Below are positions 37,032-46,377 of a stretch of 64,000 nucleotides of DNA, piece by piece. Position 1 is the stretch's first letter, and every line of letters begins with the position of its first letter. A program made the translations under genes and the position numbers. Under the pieces are notes generated by a model. It was given only the letters and a program-made list of their open reading frames with translations. It had not been told where the DNA came from and did no database searches. The DNA comes from Burkholderia sp. IMCC1007 (GTDB lineage: Bacteria > Pseudomonadota > Gammaproteobacteria > Burkholderiales > Burkholderiaceae), in the NCBI RefSeq assembly GCF_027257875.1, contig NZ_JAPVQY010000004.1, positions 1 through 64,000 on the forward strand. Reading direction: 5' to 3'.

Positions 37032-37445
37032 TCACGCCGCGAATCGCTTCGCCAGCTCCGCGAGACCGTCTTCGTAAATACCGCGGAACAACCGAATCGC
37101 TTCGTCGTCCGTCGCGCCGTTCGGCGTGAACGTGCCCGACCACTCGATCGTCGCCGCGTTCGCGCCGTTCTCGTGCACGCGCAGCGTGGAGCGATAGTCG
37201 ACGACCGGGAACGGTGCGTCGAGGATCGCGTACGTGTAGCTGCGCGCCGCGTCGTCGAATGCGACCAGACGCTCGACGATCGCGTCGCCGTCCGGGTTCG
37301 CGAGGCTGCGCACGCGACCGCCGTCGCTCAGCTCGCTCGCCGGGATATACGACAGCCAGTCGGGCAGCGACCCGAAGCCGCCGATCAGTTGCCAGACCGT
37401 GTCGGCCGAAGCCGCGACCTGGATGCTTGCATGTGCCTGTGCCAT
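37032..37445 (-). CDS. SRPBCC family protein (START/polyketide cyclase-like)
   Basis: A 137-aa helix-grip-fold protein. It begins MAQAHASIQVAASADTVWQL, the usual SRPBCC opening, followed by SLPDWLSYIPASEL, ERLVAFDDAARSYTYAI and TIEWSGTFTP. Members bind hydrophobic ligands or act as small dehydratases. AAGGTG lies about 8 nt before ATG. It follows aldo-keto reductase 2 by 17 bp and is surely co-transcribed with it. The paralogous reductase 1 lacks such a partner. Confidence 0.88.
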   Translation of the reverse strand: MAQAHASIQVAASADTVWQLIGGFGSLPDWLSYIPASELSDGGRVRSLANPDGDAIVERLVAFDDAARSYTYAILDAPFPVVDYRSTLRVHENGANAATIEWSGTFTPNGATDDEAIRLFRGIYEDGLAELAKRFAA

Positions 37446-37462
37446 GTCATCACCTTTGACGG

Positions 37463-38482
37463 TCAACGATCGGTCGGCAGCGGCGCATCGGCTGCAACCA
37501 GACCCTGCTCGCGCATTTCGCGCCAGAAGTCGGCCGGAATCACCACGTTCAGCGCGGCCTGGTCTTCCGCGATCCGCTCCGGACGGCTTGCGCCCGGAAT
37601 CACCGCGGCGGTGGCCGGATGCGCCATCGAGAACTGCAGCGCGGCGGCCTTGATCGGCACGTCGTGACGCGCGGCGATCGCCTTCATCCGTTCGACCTTC
37701 GCGATGATTTCCGGCGAAGCCTTCTGGTATTCGAAGTGCGTACCGCCTGCCAGCACGCCCGAGCTGTACGGGCCGCCGACGACGATCCCGACGCCCTGCG
37801 CGGCTGCCGTCGGCATCACGCGCTGCAGTGCGCGCTCGTGATCGAGCAGCGTGTAGCGGCCGGCCAGCAGCATGCCGTCCGGTTGCGGTTCCGACAGGTC
37901 GAGCACCAGTTCGACCGGCTCGACGCGGTTCACGCCGAGGCCCCATGCGTTGATCACGCCTTCTTCGCGCAGCTTGCTCAGCACGCGAAACGCGCCCTTG
38001 CGTGCCACTTCGAATTGCGCGAGCCATTCGTCGCCGTAGAAGTCCTGCGCAATGTCGTGCACCCAGACGATGTCGAGACGGTCGGTGCGCAGGCGCTTCA
38101 GGCTGTCCTCGATCGAGCGCAGTGTGGCATCGGCCGTGTAGTCGTTGACGATGCGGTTCGGCCGGCCGTGTTCGAACAGGCCGCCCTTCTCGCCCAGATC
38201 GCGCGCCGACACGTCTTCGACTTCGTCGAGGATCACGCGGCCGACCTTCGTGCTCAGCACGTATTCGTCACGCGGATGGTGTGCGAGCGCGTCGCCCAGA
38301 CGCATTTCGGCGAGGCCGGCGCCATAGAACGGCGCCGAATCGAAATAGCGGATGCCGTGCTGCCATGCGGCCTCGACGGTCGCCGCCGCTTCCGCGTCGG
38401 GGATGTTGCGGAACATGTTGCCGAGCGGCGCGGTACCGAAGCCGAGGATCTTTTCTGCGGGAAGCTTGCCTTTGAGACTCAT
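37463..38482 (-). CDS. Aldo/keto reductase 2, paralog of the enzyme at 31889
   Basis: A 339-aa oxidoreductase aligned end to end with the first reductase without large gaps. Catalytic residues lie in IRYFDSAPFYGAG (Asp, Tyr), VLSTKVGR (Lys) and VWVHDIAQD (His). The Ser-for-Thr and Phe-for-Ser changes next to the catalytic Tyr may shift substrate preference. GGAGAA precedes ATG at 38482. It is followed by the SRPBCC gene. The upstream sequence matches the LysR-controlled block of reductase 1, which points to gene duplication including the promoter. Confidence 0.9.
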   Translation of the reverse strand: MSLKGKLPAEKILGFGTAPLGNMFRNIPDAEAAATVEAAWQHGIRYFDSAPFYGAGLAEMRLGDALAHHPRDEYVLSTKVGRVILDEVEDVSARDLGEKGGLFEHGRPNRIVNDYTADATLRSIEDSLKRLRTDRLDIVWVHDIAQDFYGDEWLAQFEVARKGAFRVLSKLREEGVINAWGLGVNRVEPVELVLDLSEPQPDGMLLAGRYTLLDHERALQRVMPTAAAQGVGIVVGGPYSSGVLAGGTHFEYQKASPEIIAKVERMKAIAARHDVPIKAAALQFSMAHPATAAVIPGASRPERIAEDQAALNVVIPADFWREMREQGLVAADAPLPTDR

Positions 38483-38804
38483 GATTTTCTCCAGGGATGA
38501 AGGAAAGTGAGATCAGTCTAGGGAGATGGGTTGAGTCTGTCCAAGACGGAATTCGACAGAGTTGAGTCCCTGGAGGTCTGATTGGGGGTTTAGCGGCGTA
38601 GTCGGGTATTTGCCGCCGCGGGCAATTCGCGGGGGAGTCCCGCCCACCAAGGCTGGCGATGGAATCAAGCGTCGATTCGTGATCCGGGATCAAAAATGAT
38701 TTCCCCGCCGCCCCGTTTTTCCACAGCACCGGGATACCTATATTGAGTGCACTCGCAACGACATCACCGTGGTTGCGGCTCACTCACCCAGACAGGTACC
38801 CACC
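38483..38804. other. Divergent intergenic region between AKR2 and the DUF4148 gene
   Basis: About 320 bp. The left end is the shared 66-bp block (copy B). The right end has TATATT near 38740 as a possible -10 for the DUF4148 gene. No gene is seen; no LysR gene follows copy B. Confidence 0.5.
38514..38579. promoter_or_regulatory. Shared upstream block, copy B (AKR2 promoter)
   Basis: Matches 32941-33006 at 52 of 66 positions without gaps. The core dyad is GTCT-GTCCA-AGAC at 38535-38547, followed by AATTC and TTGAGTCCCTG. It ends at GGAGGTCT, where the LysR ribosome site lies in copy A, although no regulator gene follows here. Confidence 0.7.
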
Positions 38805-39146
38805 ATGAAAACGCTCGTTTCCTCCGCGCTCGCCGCATTGATCATCGCCGCACCGGCCGTTTCGTTCGCGCAGCAGAATGACCATCAACTGACCCGTGCC
38901 GAAGTGAAGGCCGAAATGGCCCGCCTCGCGGCCGTCGGCTACACCCCGGCGCTGGACCACAACCAGTATCCGGCCGCGATCCTCGCCGCCGAAAAGCGCG
39001 TGCGTGAAAACGCCGTCGCGCAAGCAGCATCCGGCGCGGCACCGGCGGCAGACGCGACCGGTTACGGCAACGCAGGCACCACCCCCAGCGAATCCGGCCG
39101 CGCGATGGTGACCAGCGGCCGCGACTCGATCTATCGCGGTCATTGA
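38805..39146 (+). CDS. DUF4148 domain-containing exported protein
   Basis: A 113-aa protein with a signal peptide (MKTLVSSALAALIIAAPAVS, cut near SFA-QQN) and the DUF4148 segment LTRAEVKAEMARLAAVGYTP (about 29-48), followed by NQYPAAILAAEKRV. This family is abundant in Burkholderia and related genera, usually as small periplasmic proteins of unknown function. The C-terminal part is Ala/Gly/Thr-rich. A second member lies at 56862-57188. Confidence 0.9.
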   Translation: MKTLVSSALAALIIAAPAVSFAQQNDHQLTRAEVKAEMARLAAVGYTPALDHNQYPAAILAAEKRVRENAVAQAASGAAPAADATGYGNAGTTPSESGRAMVTSGRDSIYRGH

Positions 39147-39445
39147 TCGGCATCGACATCGACACGCGCACGAGCACGCCGCTCGCCTCGCGCGCCCGCT
39201 CGTCCATCCGTTCCGCTTTGCCGGCCCGAACCGCCTGAACAGGCGCTCGGGCCGCGCGTCGTCACATCGTTCCCTGCATACCGTCCCGCCATTCGCATGC
39301 GGCTCGCGCAGCGTCCGCGCACCGCGCGATTCGTGACTGCGCAGTACAAGTTCTTATGTCGCCGCATGCGTTTATCGATCGCGCGCCGCGCACGATACTG
39401 CGCACCATCCGGCGCCGTGCGCGTCATTCGACACATCGCAACGAC

Positions 39446-40681
39446 ATGAACAGGTACTCAGGATTGAAGCGCTTCGCGCGCCCGGCCGTGCTGGCCGCCA
39501 TTCCACTGGCCGCACTGCTCGCATTGACGGGCTGCCAGTCCGACGACAAGACGCCAACCGCGCCGCCCAGCGTGATCGTCAGCGCGCCGGTCATACGCAA
39601 CGTCAACGACGTCGACGTATACACGGGCCGCTTCGAAGCAGTCGACACGGTCGACGTACGCCCGCGCGTGAGCGGCTATCTCGAACGCGTCGCATTCCAG
39701 GACGGCGCGACCGTGAAGAAAGGCGACCTGCTGTTCGTCATCGATCCGCGCCCGTACGACGCGGCCGTCACGGCCGCGCAGGGCACGCTGGCGCGCGCGC
39801 AGTCGCAATTGAAGCTGACCCAGCAGGATTTCGAGCGGGCCAGCATCCTGATCAAGACCGACACCATCGCGCAGAGCCTCTACGATCAGCGCCGCCAGGC
39901 CGTGCAAAGCGCGCAGGCCGACGTGACGAGCGCGCAAGGCGCACTCGAGCGCGCGCGGCTCGACCTGTCGTTCACGCGCATCGTCGCGCCGATGTCGGGG
40001 CGCATCGGCCGCAAGCTCGTCAGCGAGGGCAACCTCGTGAAGGGCGGCGACAGCGACGCAACGGTGCTGACGACGATCGTGTCGCAGGATCCGATCGACA
40101 TCTACTTCGACGTCGACGAGGAAAGCTATCTGCGCTACACGCGCGAACCCGCGCAAAGCGGCGGCACTGCGTCGTCGCGGCAGGTGGCGATCGCGCTCCC
40201 GGGCGACGCACGGCCGTCGCTGGCGGGCACGATGGATTTCGTCGACAACCGCCTCGACAACTCGACCGGCACGCTGCGTCAGCGCGCGCGCGTCGCGAAT
40301 CCGGCCGGGCGCCTGAGCCCCGGCCAGTTCGGCCGCGTGTACCTGTCGAGCCGCATCGCGCACGCCGCGCTGCTCGTGCCCGATTCGGCCGTCGCGACCG
40401 ACGCGACGCGCCGCGTGCTGTACTTCGTCGACTCGAACGGCGCCGTGTCGGTGCGCCCCGTCACGCCCGGCCGCCTGTTCGGCAACCTGCGCGCAATCGA
40501 CGCGGGGCTGAAGGCAGGCGACCGTGTGATCGTCGACGGCTTCCAGCGCGTGCAGGCCGGCGACAAGGTCAACGCGGTGCCGCGCGCAATCGACGCGGCG
40601 ACCGTGGCCGACGCGATGAACGCGTCGAACGTTGCGCGCGCAACCGATGCGGCGAGCGCCGCCGCAGGGAGCACGCAATGA
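39446..40681 (+). CDS. RND efflux transporter periplasmic adaptor subunit
   Basis: A 411-aa membrane fusion protein linking the inner-membrane pump to the outer-membrane channel. The N-terminus is a lipoprotein signal with lipobox LTGC (Cys about residue 32). Then come the beta-barrel/lipoyl region (VDTVDVRPRVSGYLERVAFQDGATVKKGDLL), an alpha-helical hairpin (about 100-170) and IVAPMSGRIGRKLVSEGNLVKGG. The start at 39446 is chosen for the signal peptide; an upstream extension is Arg/His-rich and implausible. Its stop overlaps the pump start (ATGA). Substrates cannot be read from the sequence. Confidence 0.92.
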   Translation: MNRYSGLKRFARPAVLAAIPLAALLALTGCQSDDKTPTAPPSVIVSAPVIRNVNDVDVYTGRFEAVDTVDVRPRVSGYLERVAFQDGATVKKGDLLFVIDPRPYDAAVTAAQGTLARAQSQLKLTQQDFERASILIKTDTIAQSLYDQRRQAVQSAQADVTSAQGALERARLDLSFTRIVAPMSGRIGRKLVSEGNLVKGGDSDATVLTTIVSQDPIDIYFDVDEESYLRYTREPAQSGGTASSRQVAIALPGDARPSLAGTMDFVDNRLDNSTGTLRQRARVANPAGRLSPGQFGRVYLSSRIAHAALLVPDSAVATDATRRVLYFVDSNGAVSVRPVTPGRLFGNLRAIDAGLKAGDRVIVDGFQRVQAGDKVNAVPRAIDAATVADAMNASNVARATDAASAAAGSTQ

Positions 40682-43600
40682 ACCTCGGCCGCCTGTCCGT
40701 CCAGCAGCCGGTGCTCGCGATCGTCCTGTCGATCGTGCTGACCATCGCCGGCGCGCTGGCCTATTTCTCGCTCGCGGTGTCCGAGTATCCGGACATCGCG
40801 CCGCCGACCGTCGTGATCCAGGCGAGCTATCCGGGCGCGTCCGCGGAAACCGTGTCGCAAACGGTGTCGACGCCGATCGAGCTCGAAGTGAACGGCGTCG
40901 AGGACATGCTGTACATGGCCAGCCAGGCGACCTCCGACGGCAGCCTGAACATCACCGTCACGTTCAAGCCAGGCACCGACGTCGACAAGGCGCAGGTGCT
41001 GGTGCAGAACCGCGTCGCGCTCGCGACCCCGCGCCTGCCCGAACCGGTGCAGCGCAGCGGCGTGTCGGTGCGCAAGTCGTCGCCGACGCAGCTCGGCACC
41101 ATCTTCATCTACTCGCCGGACCAGCGCTACGATCCGCTGTACGTGTCGAACTACGCGATCCGCAACGTCGCCGACGTGCTGAAGCGGATCGACGGCGTCG
41201 GCGACATCAACCCGCTCGGCGCGCGCGAATACTCGATGCGCATCTGGCTCGACCCGGAACGCGTCGCATCGTTCGGCCTCAGCCCGACCGACATCATCGC
41301 CGCGGTGCGCGCACAGAACACGCAGCTCGCGGGCGGCGTGGTCGCGCAGGCGCCGATCACGAACCAGGCGTTCCAGCCGAACCTGATCTTCGAAGGGCGC
41401 CTGAAGCGGCCCGAGGACTTCAGCGACATCGTCGTCAAGCAAGGCCAGGACGGGCGGCTCGTGCGGCTGAAGGACGTCGCGCGCGTCGAAGTCGGCGCGC
41501 TCGCGTACTCGACCGACAGCTACATGCTGCGTCACCCGACGATCGCGCTGCAGGTGCTGCAGCAGCCGGGCGCGAACGCGGTCGCGACGATGGACGCGGT
41601 CGAGAAGAAGATGGCCGAACTCGGCAAGACCTTCCCGAAGGGCATCGTCTACAACATCGGCTACAACCCGACCGCGTTCATCGGCGACAGCATTCACGAG
41701 CTCGTGAAGACGATCTACGAAGCGGTCGTGCTCGTCGTGTTCGTCGTGCTGCTGTTCCTGCAGGGCTGGCGGCCGTCGATCATCCCGATCCTGTCGATTC
41801 CGGTGTCGCTGGTCGGCACGTTCGCGGCGATGGCGATGCTCGGCTACTCGATCAACAACCTGACGCTGTTCGGCCTCGTGCTCGCGGTGGGCATCGTCGT
41901 CGACAACGCGATCGTCGTGGTCGAGAACGTCGAGCGGCACCTGGCGGCGGGCGCCGGCCCGCGCGACGCGACGCTGCTGACGATGAAGGAAGTCGGCGGC
42001 GCGCTGTTCGCGATCACGCTGGTGCTGTGCGCGGTGTTCGTGCCGACCTCGTTCATGCCGGGCATCTCCGGCCAGTTCTTTCGCCAGTTCGGCGTGACGA
42101 TCGCCGTGTCGACCGCGATCTCGTTCTTCACGTCGGTGACGCTCGCCCCCGCGCTGTCCGCGATGATGCTGAAGGCGCATGACAACGCGCACGATGCGTC
42201 GGCATCGGCATCGGCGTCGACGTCGCGCGCGGCCGCGCTTTTCGCGCCGCCGATGCGCATCGTGCAGCGTTTCGCGGCTGCATTCAACCGCGCGTTCCAG
42301 CGCGTGTCCGACGCGTACGGCGCGCTCGTCAGGAAGCTCGTGCGGATCATCCCGGCGATGACCGTGCTGTACGTCGTGCTGATCGCGGCGACCGGCTACC
42401 TGCTCGTGTCGAGCCCGAAGGGCTTCATTCCCGCGCAGGATCGCGGCTACCTCGTCGTGCTCGTGCGCACGCCCGACGGCGCGACGCTCGAACGCACCAG
42501 CGCGGTCGCGCGCAAGATCGAGGACATCGCGCTGTCGGTGCCGGGCGTCGCACGCGTGCCGGTGTTTTCCGGCGTGAACGCGGCCACCGGCACGAACTCG
42601 GCGAACAGCGCGGGCCTGTTCCCGGTGTTCAAGCCGTGGCCGGAACGCAAGGCACGGGGGCTGACGATCGACACGATCGCGGCCGAAATGCGCAAGCGGC
42701 TGGCCGGCATCACGGAAGCGTCGATCGTCGTCGCGATGCCGCCGCCGGTGCAGGGCCTCGGCAGCACGGGCGGCTTCGCGATGCGGCTCGAAGACCGCAA
42801 CGGGCTCGGCACCGCCGCGCTCGCGAAGGCGACGCAGGATCTCGTCGCGGCCGCGAACCGCACGCCCGGCATGGTCGGCGTCTATACGCCGTATTCCGCG
42901 ACCAGTCCGCAGGTGCATGTCGAGCTCGACCGCGAGAAGGCGGAAATGCTCGGCGTGGCGAGCCAGGCGATCAACGATGCGGTCGAAACGTATTTCGGCT
43001 CGACCTACATCAACGACTTCAACATCGTCGGGCGCACCTACCGCGTCACCGCGCAGGCCGACCTGCCGTTCCGCGTGAGCGCATCCGATCTCGCGCGGCT
43101 GAAGGTGCGCAACCGCAACGGCGACATGGTGCCGATCGGCAGCGTGACGCGCATCGACGACTCGCTCGGCGTCGACCGTGCGCCGCGCTACAACCTGTAT
43201 CCGGCCACCGAGATCAACGGCGACACCACGCCGGGCCTCGGCTCCGGCTATGCGATCAAGACGATGGAAACGCTCGCGAAGCAGGTGCTGCCGCCCGGCA
43301 TCTCGTACGAATGGACCGATCTGTCGTATCAACAGACCACGGCCGGCAACACCGGGCTGCTCGTGTTCCCGCTGTGCGTGCTGCTCGTCTATCTGGTGCT
43401 GGCCGCGCAGTACGGCAGCTGGAGCCTGCCCGTGTCGATCCTGCTGATCGTGCCGATGTGCCTGCTGGCCGCGTCGCTCGGCGTGCGCGTGCTCGGCCAG
43501 GACGTGAACATCCTCACGCAGATCGGCTTCATCGTGCTGGTCGGGCTTGCCGCGAAGAACGCGATCCTGATCGTCGAGGTCGCGAGGCAGCTCGAAGCCG

Positions 43601-43881
43601 ACGGCCGGGAACTCGTCGACGCCGTGGTCGAAGCATGCGTGCAGCGGCTGCGCCCGATCGTGATGACGTCGCTCGCATTCATCCTCGGCGTGCTGCCGCT
43701 CGTGATCTCCGAAGGCGCCGGCGCGGAAATGCGTCAGGCGGTCGGCGCCGCGGTGTTCTTCGGGATGATCGGCGTGACGTTCTTCGGGCTGCTGTTTACG
43801 CCTGTGTTCTATGTACTGGTCCGCCGGCTCGCGACGCGCAAGTCCGGCGTCGCGGTCGCGGCCGCGGAGGTCGTCCAATGA
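40678..43881 (+). CDS. RND efflux transporter permease (HAE1 family)
   Basis: A 1067-aa inner-membrane proton/drug antiporter of the AcrB/MexB type, with twelve membrane helices and two large periplasmic loops (about 40-335 and 570-870). The charged helix-4 motif for proton transfer appears in LAVGIVVDNAIVVVENVERH with Asp-Asn (about 405-420), and the helix-10/11 equivalents in GLAAKNAILIVEVARQLEA. Length is within the normal 1020-1070. A Ser/Ala/Asp-rich insertion near residues 500-515 (DASASASASTSRAA) sits in the central cytoplasmic loop. It is the middle gene of a three-gene overlapping operon. Confidence 0.94.
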   Translation: MNLGRLSVQQPVLAIVLSIVLTIAGALAYFSLAVSEYPDIAPPTVVIQASYPGASAETVSQTVSTPIELEVNGVEDMLYMASQATSDGSLNITVTFKPGTDVDKAQVLVQNRVALATPRLPEPVQRSGVSVRKSSPTQLGTIFIYSPDQRYDPLYVSNYAIRNVADVLKRIDGVGDINPLGAREYSMRIWLDPERVASFGLSPTDIIAAVRAQNTQLAGGVVAQAPITNQAFQPNLIFEGRLKRPEDFSDIVVKQGQDGRLVRLKDVARVEVGALAYSTDSYMLRHPTIALQVLQQPGANAVATMDAVEKKMAELGKTFPKGIVYNIGYNPTAFIGDSIHELVKTIYEAVVLVVFVVLLFLQGWRPSIIPILSIPVSLVGTFAAMAMLGYSINNLTLFGLVLAVGIVVDNAIVVVENVERHLAAGAGPRDATLLTMKEVGGALFAITLVLCAVFVPTSFMPGISGQFFRQFGVTIAVSTAISFFTSVTLAPALSAMMLKAHDNAHDASASASASTSRAAALFAPPMRIVQRFAAAFNRAFQRVSDAYGALVRKLVRIIPAMTVLYVVLIAATGYLLVSSPKGFIPAQDRGYLVVLVRTPDGATLERTSAVARKIEDIALSVPGVARVPVFSGVNAATGTNSANSAGLFPVFKPWPERKARGLTIDTIAAEMRKRLAGITEASIVVAMPPPVQGLGSTGGFAMRLEDRNGLGTAALAKATQDLVAAANRTPGMVGVYTPYSATSPQVHVELDREKAEMLGVASQAINDAVETYFGSTYINDFNIVGRTYRVTAQADLPFRVSASDLARLKVRNRNGDMVPIGSVTRIDDSLGVDRAPRYNLYPATEINGDTTPGLGSGYAIKTMETLAKQVLPPGISYEWTDLSYQQTTAGNTGLLVFPLCVLLVYLVLAAQYGSWSLPVSILLIVPMCLLAASLGVRVLGQDVNILTQIGFIVLVGLAAKNAILIVEVARQLEADGRELVDAVVEACVQRLRPIVMTSLAFILGVLPLVISEGAGAEMRQAVGAAVFFGMIGVTFFGLLFTPVFYVLVRRLATRKSGVAVAAAEVVQ

Positions 43882-45272
43882 AGTTCATCCGACTCGTGGC
43901 CGCGCTGTCCGCGGCGGCCGTCCTGACCGCGTGCACCAGCGCACCGGTCGCCACCGTCGCGCCGCCGCCGCTCGCCGCGACCTATGCCAACGCGGAGCTC
44001 GCGCGCGGCGGCGCGGCCGCCGCCACCGATACGTGGTGGCACGGCTTTCACGATCCGATTCTCGACCGGCTGGTCGATCGCGCGCTCGCGAACAACCTCG
44101 ACCTGAAGGCCGCGGTCGCACGCATCGACGCGGCACGCGCGGTGCGGATCGGCGCCGCATCGCAGTGGCTTCCGTCGCTCGACCTGAATGCGGGCGCGGA
44201 TCGTCAGCGGCTGTCCGCGTCGCAGGCATTCCCGACCAATACGCCGACCGTCGGCAATGCGTTCGACCTGAATGCGAGCGTCGCGTGGGAAATCGACATC
44301 TTCGGGCGCATCCGCCAGGGCGTGTCGGCGGCCGACGCGGACATCGTGTCCGCGCAGAACGACGCGGCCGCCGTGCGGATCGCGACGATCGACGAAACCG
44401 TGCGGACCTACGTGACGGTGCGCGGGCTCGAACAGCGGCTCGCGCTGATCGAGGCAAACGCGCAGAGCCAACGCGGCACCGAAGCGTCGACTCGGCGCCT
44501 GTTCGATGCGGGCGTCGTGCCGATCGCCGACGTCGATCGCGCCGCCGCGCAGGCGGAAACGACGCTCGCCGAGCTCCCCGCGCTGCAGTTGCAGCGGCAG
44601 GCTGCGATTCATCGGCTGTCGATCATCACCGCATCGACGCCGCAGGACATCTACGCACGGCTCGATCCGCCCGCGCCGGGGCCCGTATGGACGGCGGCCG
44701 TGCCCGGCATCGGCACGCCGGCCGACCTGCTGCGCCGGCGGCCGGACGTGCGCGCGGCCGAGGCCCGCGTCGTCGCGGCCTACGCCCGCATCGGCGTGGC
44801 CGAGGCCGACCTGAAGCCGCATCTGCAGCTGATCGGCATCATCGGCGCGGCGGTCGACGGCTTCTCCGGCGCGACGCTTGCACGTTCGCTCGCATGGATG
44901 GCGGGCGCCGGCGCGAGTGCGCCGCTGTTCGACGGCGGACGCCGACGCAGCGTCGTCGCGTTGCGCCGCGCGCAGGCCGAGCAGGCGCTTGCGGCCTATC
45001 GGTCGACCGTGCTCACGGCGGTGAGCGACGTCGAGACGTCGGTGGCGGCGACCGCGCGCGATCACAGCCGGACCGAGCGCCTCGAACGCGCGGTGTCGAA
45101 TGCACGGGATGCGTATACGCAGATCAATCGATCATGGCGCAGCGGCGAATCGGCGTTCATCGACACGCTGGAGGTGCAGCGCGCGCTGCTCGCGGCCGAG
45201 GATGCGCTCGCGCAGGCGCGGACCGATGAGATGCTCGCGCAGGTCCGGTTGATGACCGCGCTCGGGCAGTAG
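43878..45272 (+). CDS. RND efflux outer-membrane factor lipoprotein (NodT family)
   Basis: A 464-aa TolC-like outer-membrane channel. The lipoprotein signal has lipobox LTAC (Cys about residue 19). Two repeated outer-membrane efflux protein domains follow (about 55-245 and 260-455), with the usual WWHGFHDPILDRLVDRALANNLDL opening, SVAWEIDIFGRIRQG and LLRRRPDVRAAEARVVAAYARIGVAEADL. ATGA overlap with the pump. With the adaptor and pump it completes a tripartite export system. No regulator gene is adjacent. Confidence 0.93.
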   Translation: MKFIRLVAALSAAAVLTACTSAPVATVAPPPLAATYANAELARGGAAAATDTWWHGFHDPILDRLVDRALANNLDLKAAVARIDAARAVRIGAASQWLPSLDLNAGADRQRLSASQAFPTNTPTVGNAFDLNASVAWEIDIFGRIRQGVSAADADIVSAQNDAAAVRIATIDETVRTYVTVRGLEQRLALIEANAQSQRGTEASTRRLFDAGVVPIADVDRAAAQAETTLAELPALQLQRQAAIHRLSIITASTPQDIYARLDPPAPGPVWTAAVPGIGTPADLLRRRPDVRAAEARVVAAYARIGVAEADLKPHLQLIGIIGAAVDGFSGATLARSLAWMAGAGASAPLFDGGRRRSVVALRRAQAEQALAAYRSTVLTAVSDVETSVAATARDHSRTERLERAVSNARDAYTQINRSWRSGESAFIDTLEVQRALLAAEDALAQARTDEMLAQVRLMTALGQ

Positions 45273-45404
45273 GCGGGTTGACGCGATGCGACCGGTGCGG
45301 GCGTGCAGCGGTCGACATGTAGAGAAGCGGCTCTTCGTGAATTTCCGGGGAACGCCGGGGAGGAACGTCGGCATTCGGCCACAAAGAGACGTTTGCCTGT
45401 TTCT

Positions 45405-46359
45405 CTACCGAGACATCTGGACGTCCGGTCCTAGCTCAGCCTCCGCCACTGCCATCGCCCTGCGCGTGACCAGCTCGCCGAGTGCAACGTCGGCAAGCGC
45501 AATCCCAAGCGATTTGAAGACCGTTATATCGGCTTGCGAGCGCGTCCCGGCAACTCCATTGGCGATGACATCGCCGAGTTCCGCAACGGTGCTCCAGTCA
45601 ACGACACCCGGCGCCGCCATCAGCAGATCCCCCGCCTCTTTCTCTGCCTGCTCTAGTGATTCGACAACAATCATGCCGGCCCGGGAAAGTGTCGTATCGT
45701 CCACTTCGCGTGCGCTTGGCTTGCTGGAGCCGATCGCTGCGACGAAGGTTCCTGGTTTGAGGTCGGCGCCGTCGAAGAGCGGGACCGTGCTGCGGGTTGC
45801 AGTGACAACGACGTCGGCCACCTGCACCGCTGTTTCTGCGGTTGAGGCCTCAAAGCGTATGCCAGCGTAACGCGCTTGCATTTGCGCAATCGCTTCCTGC
45901 TCGCCCTCGATGCCGACCACCAGTACGCGCTTGATGCCCGAATTATCGACAAGCGCCCGGATGTGGCTCTCGCCTGGACGCCAGTTCCGAACACGGCCAG
46001 AGCCTCAGCATCGGTGCGGCCAAACGTATCAAACGCGACGCGGGTTACCGCCGCTGTGCGGTATTCCGTGAGTGCGCCGCCGTGGATAATGGAGAGCAAC
46101 CTGCCGTCACGCGTGGAAAACAACGGAATCACGAAGTCGAAGACGCCGTTGTGCGTCGAGTAGACCTTCGCACCGCACACGCCGGCAGCGGGCAGAATTG
46201 CCCCATCGTGCTCAACGACACGTTTTCGCCGAGCGTGCGCACGCGTGACTGAATCTTTGCGTGCCAGCGGCCTTGTTCAGCAAGCGCAAAGCGCATTGTT
46301 TCAATGGCGTCGCCCATGGTGATCAGCCGTTGAACCTGATCGTCGGTAATGATGTACAT
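45405..46359 (-). pseudogene. Ornithine cyclodeaminase/mu-crystallin family gene, disrupted by two frameshifts
   Basis: Three overlapping frames together give one full-length (about 318-aa) ornithine-cyclodeaminase-family protein. Part 1 (from 46359) runs MYIITDDQVQRLITMGDAIE to LSTMG. Part 2 continues with ILPAAGVCGAKVYSTHNGVFDFVIPLF to LAVFGTGVQAR, the NAD-binding motif. Part 3 runs HIRALVDNSGIKRVLVVG to the stop at 45405. Restoring one base near 46200 and one near 45972 rejoins the frames. Family members reduce delta1-pyrroline-2-carboxylate or cyclic imines, or deaminate ornithine. AGGAA precedes the ATG. It would be the third gene after the D-amino-acid dehydrogenase and asparaginase. 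Sequencing error cannot be excluded. Confidence 0.85.
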
Positions 46360-46377
46360 GGTATTTCCTGGCAGGGT

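Noticed and set aside
40279-43878. A 1199-codon open frame antisense to the RND pump
   Set aside because: His/Arg/Asp-rich composition with no domain; it is the mirror of strongly GC3-biased codons in the real pump gene.
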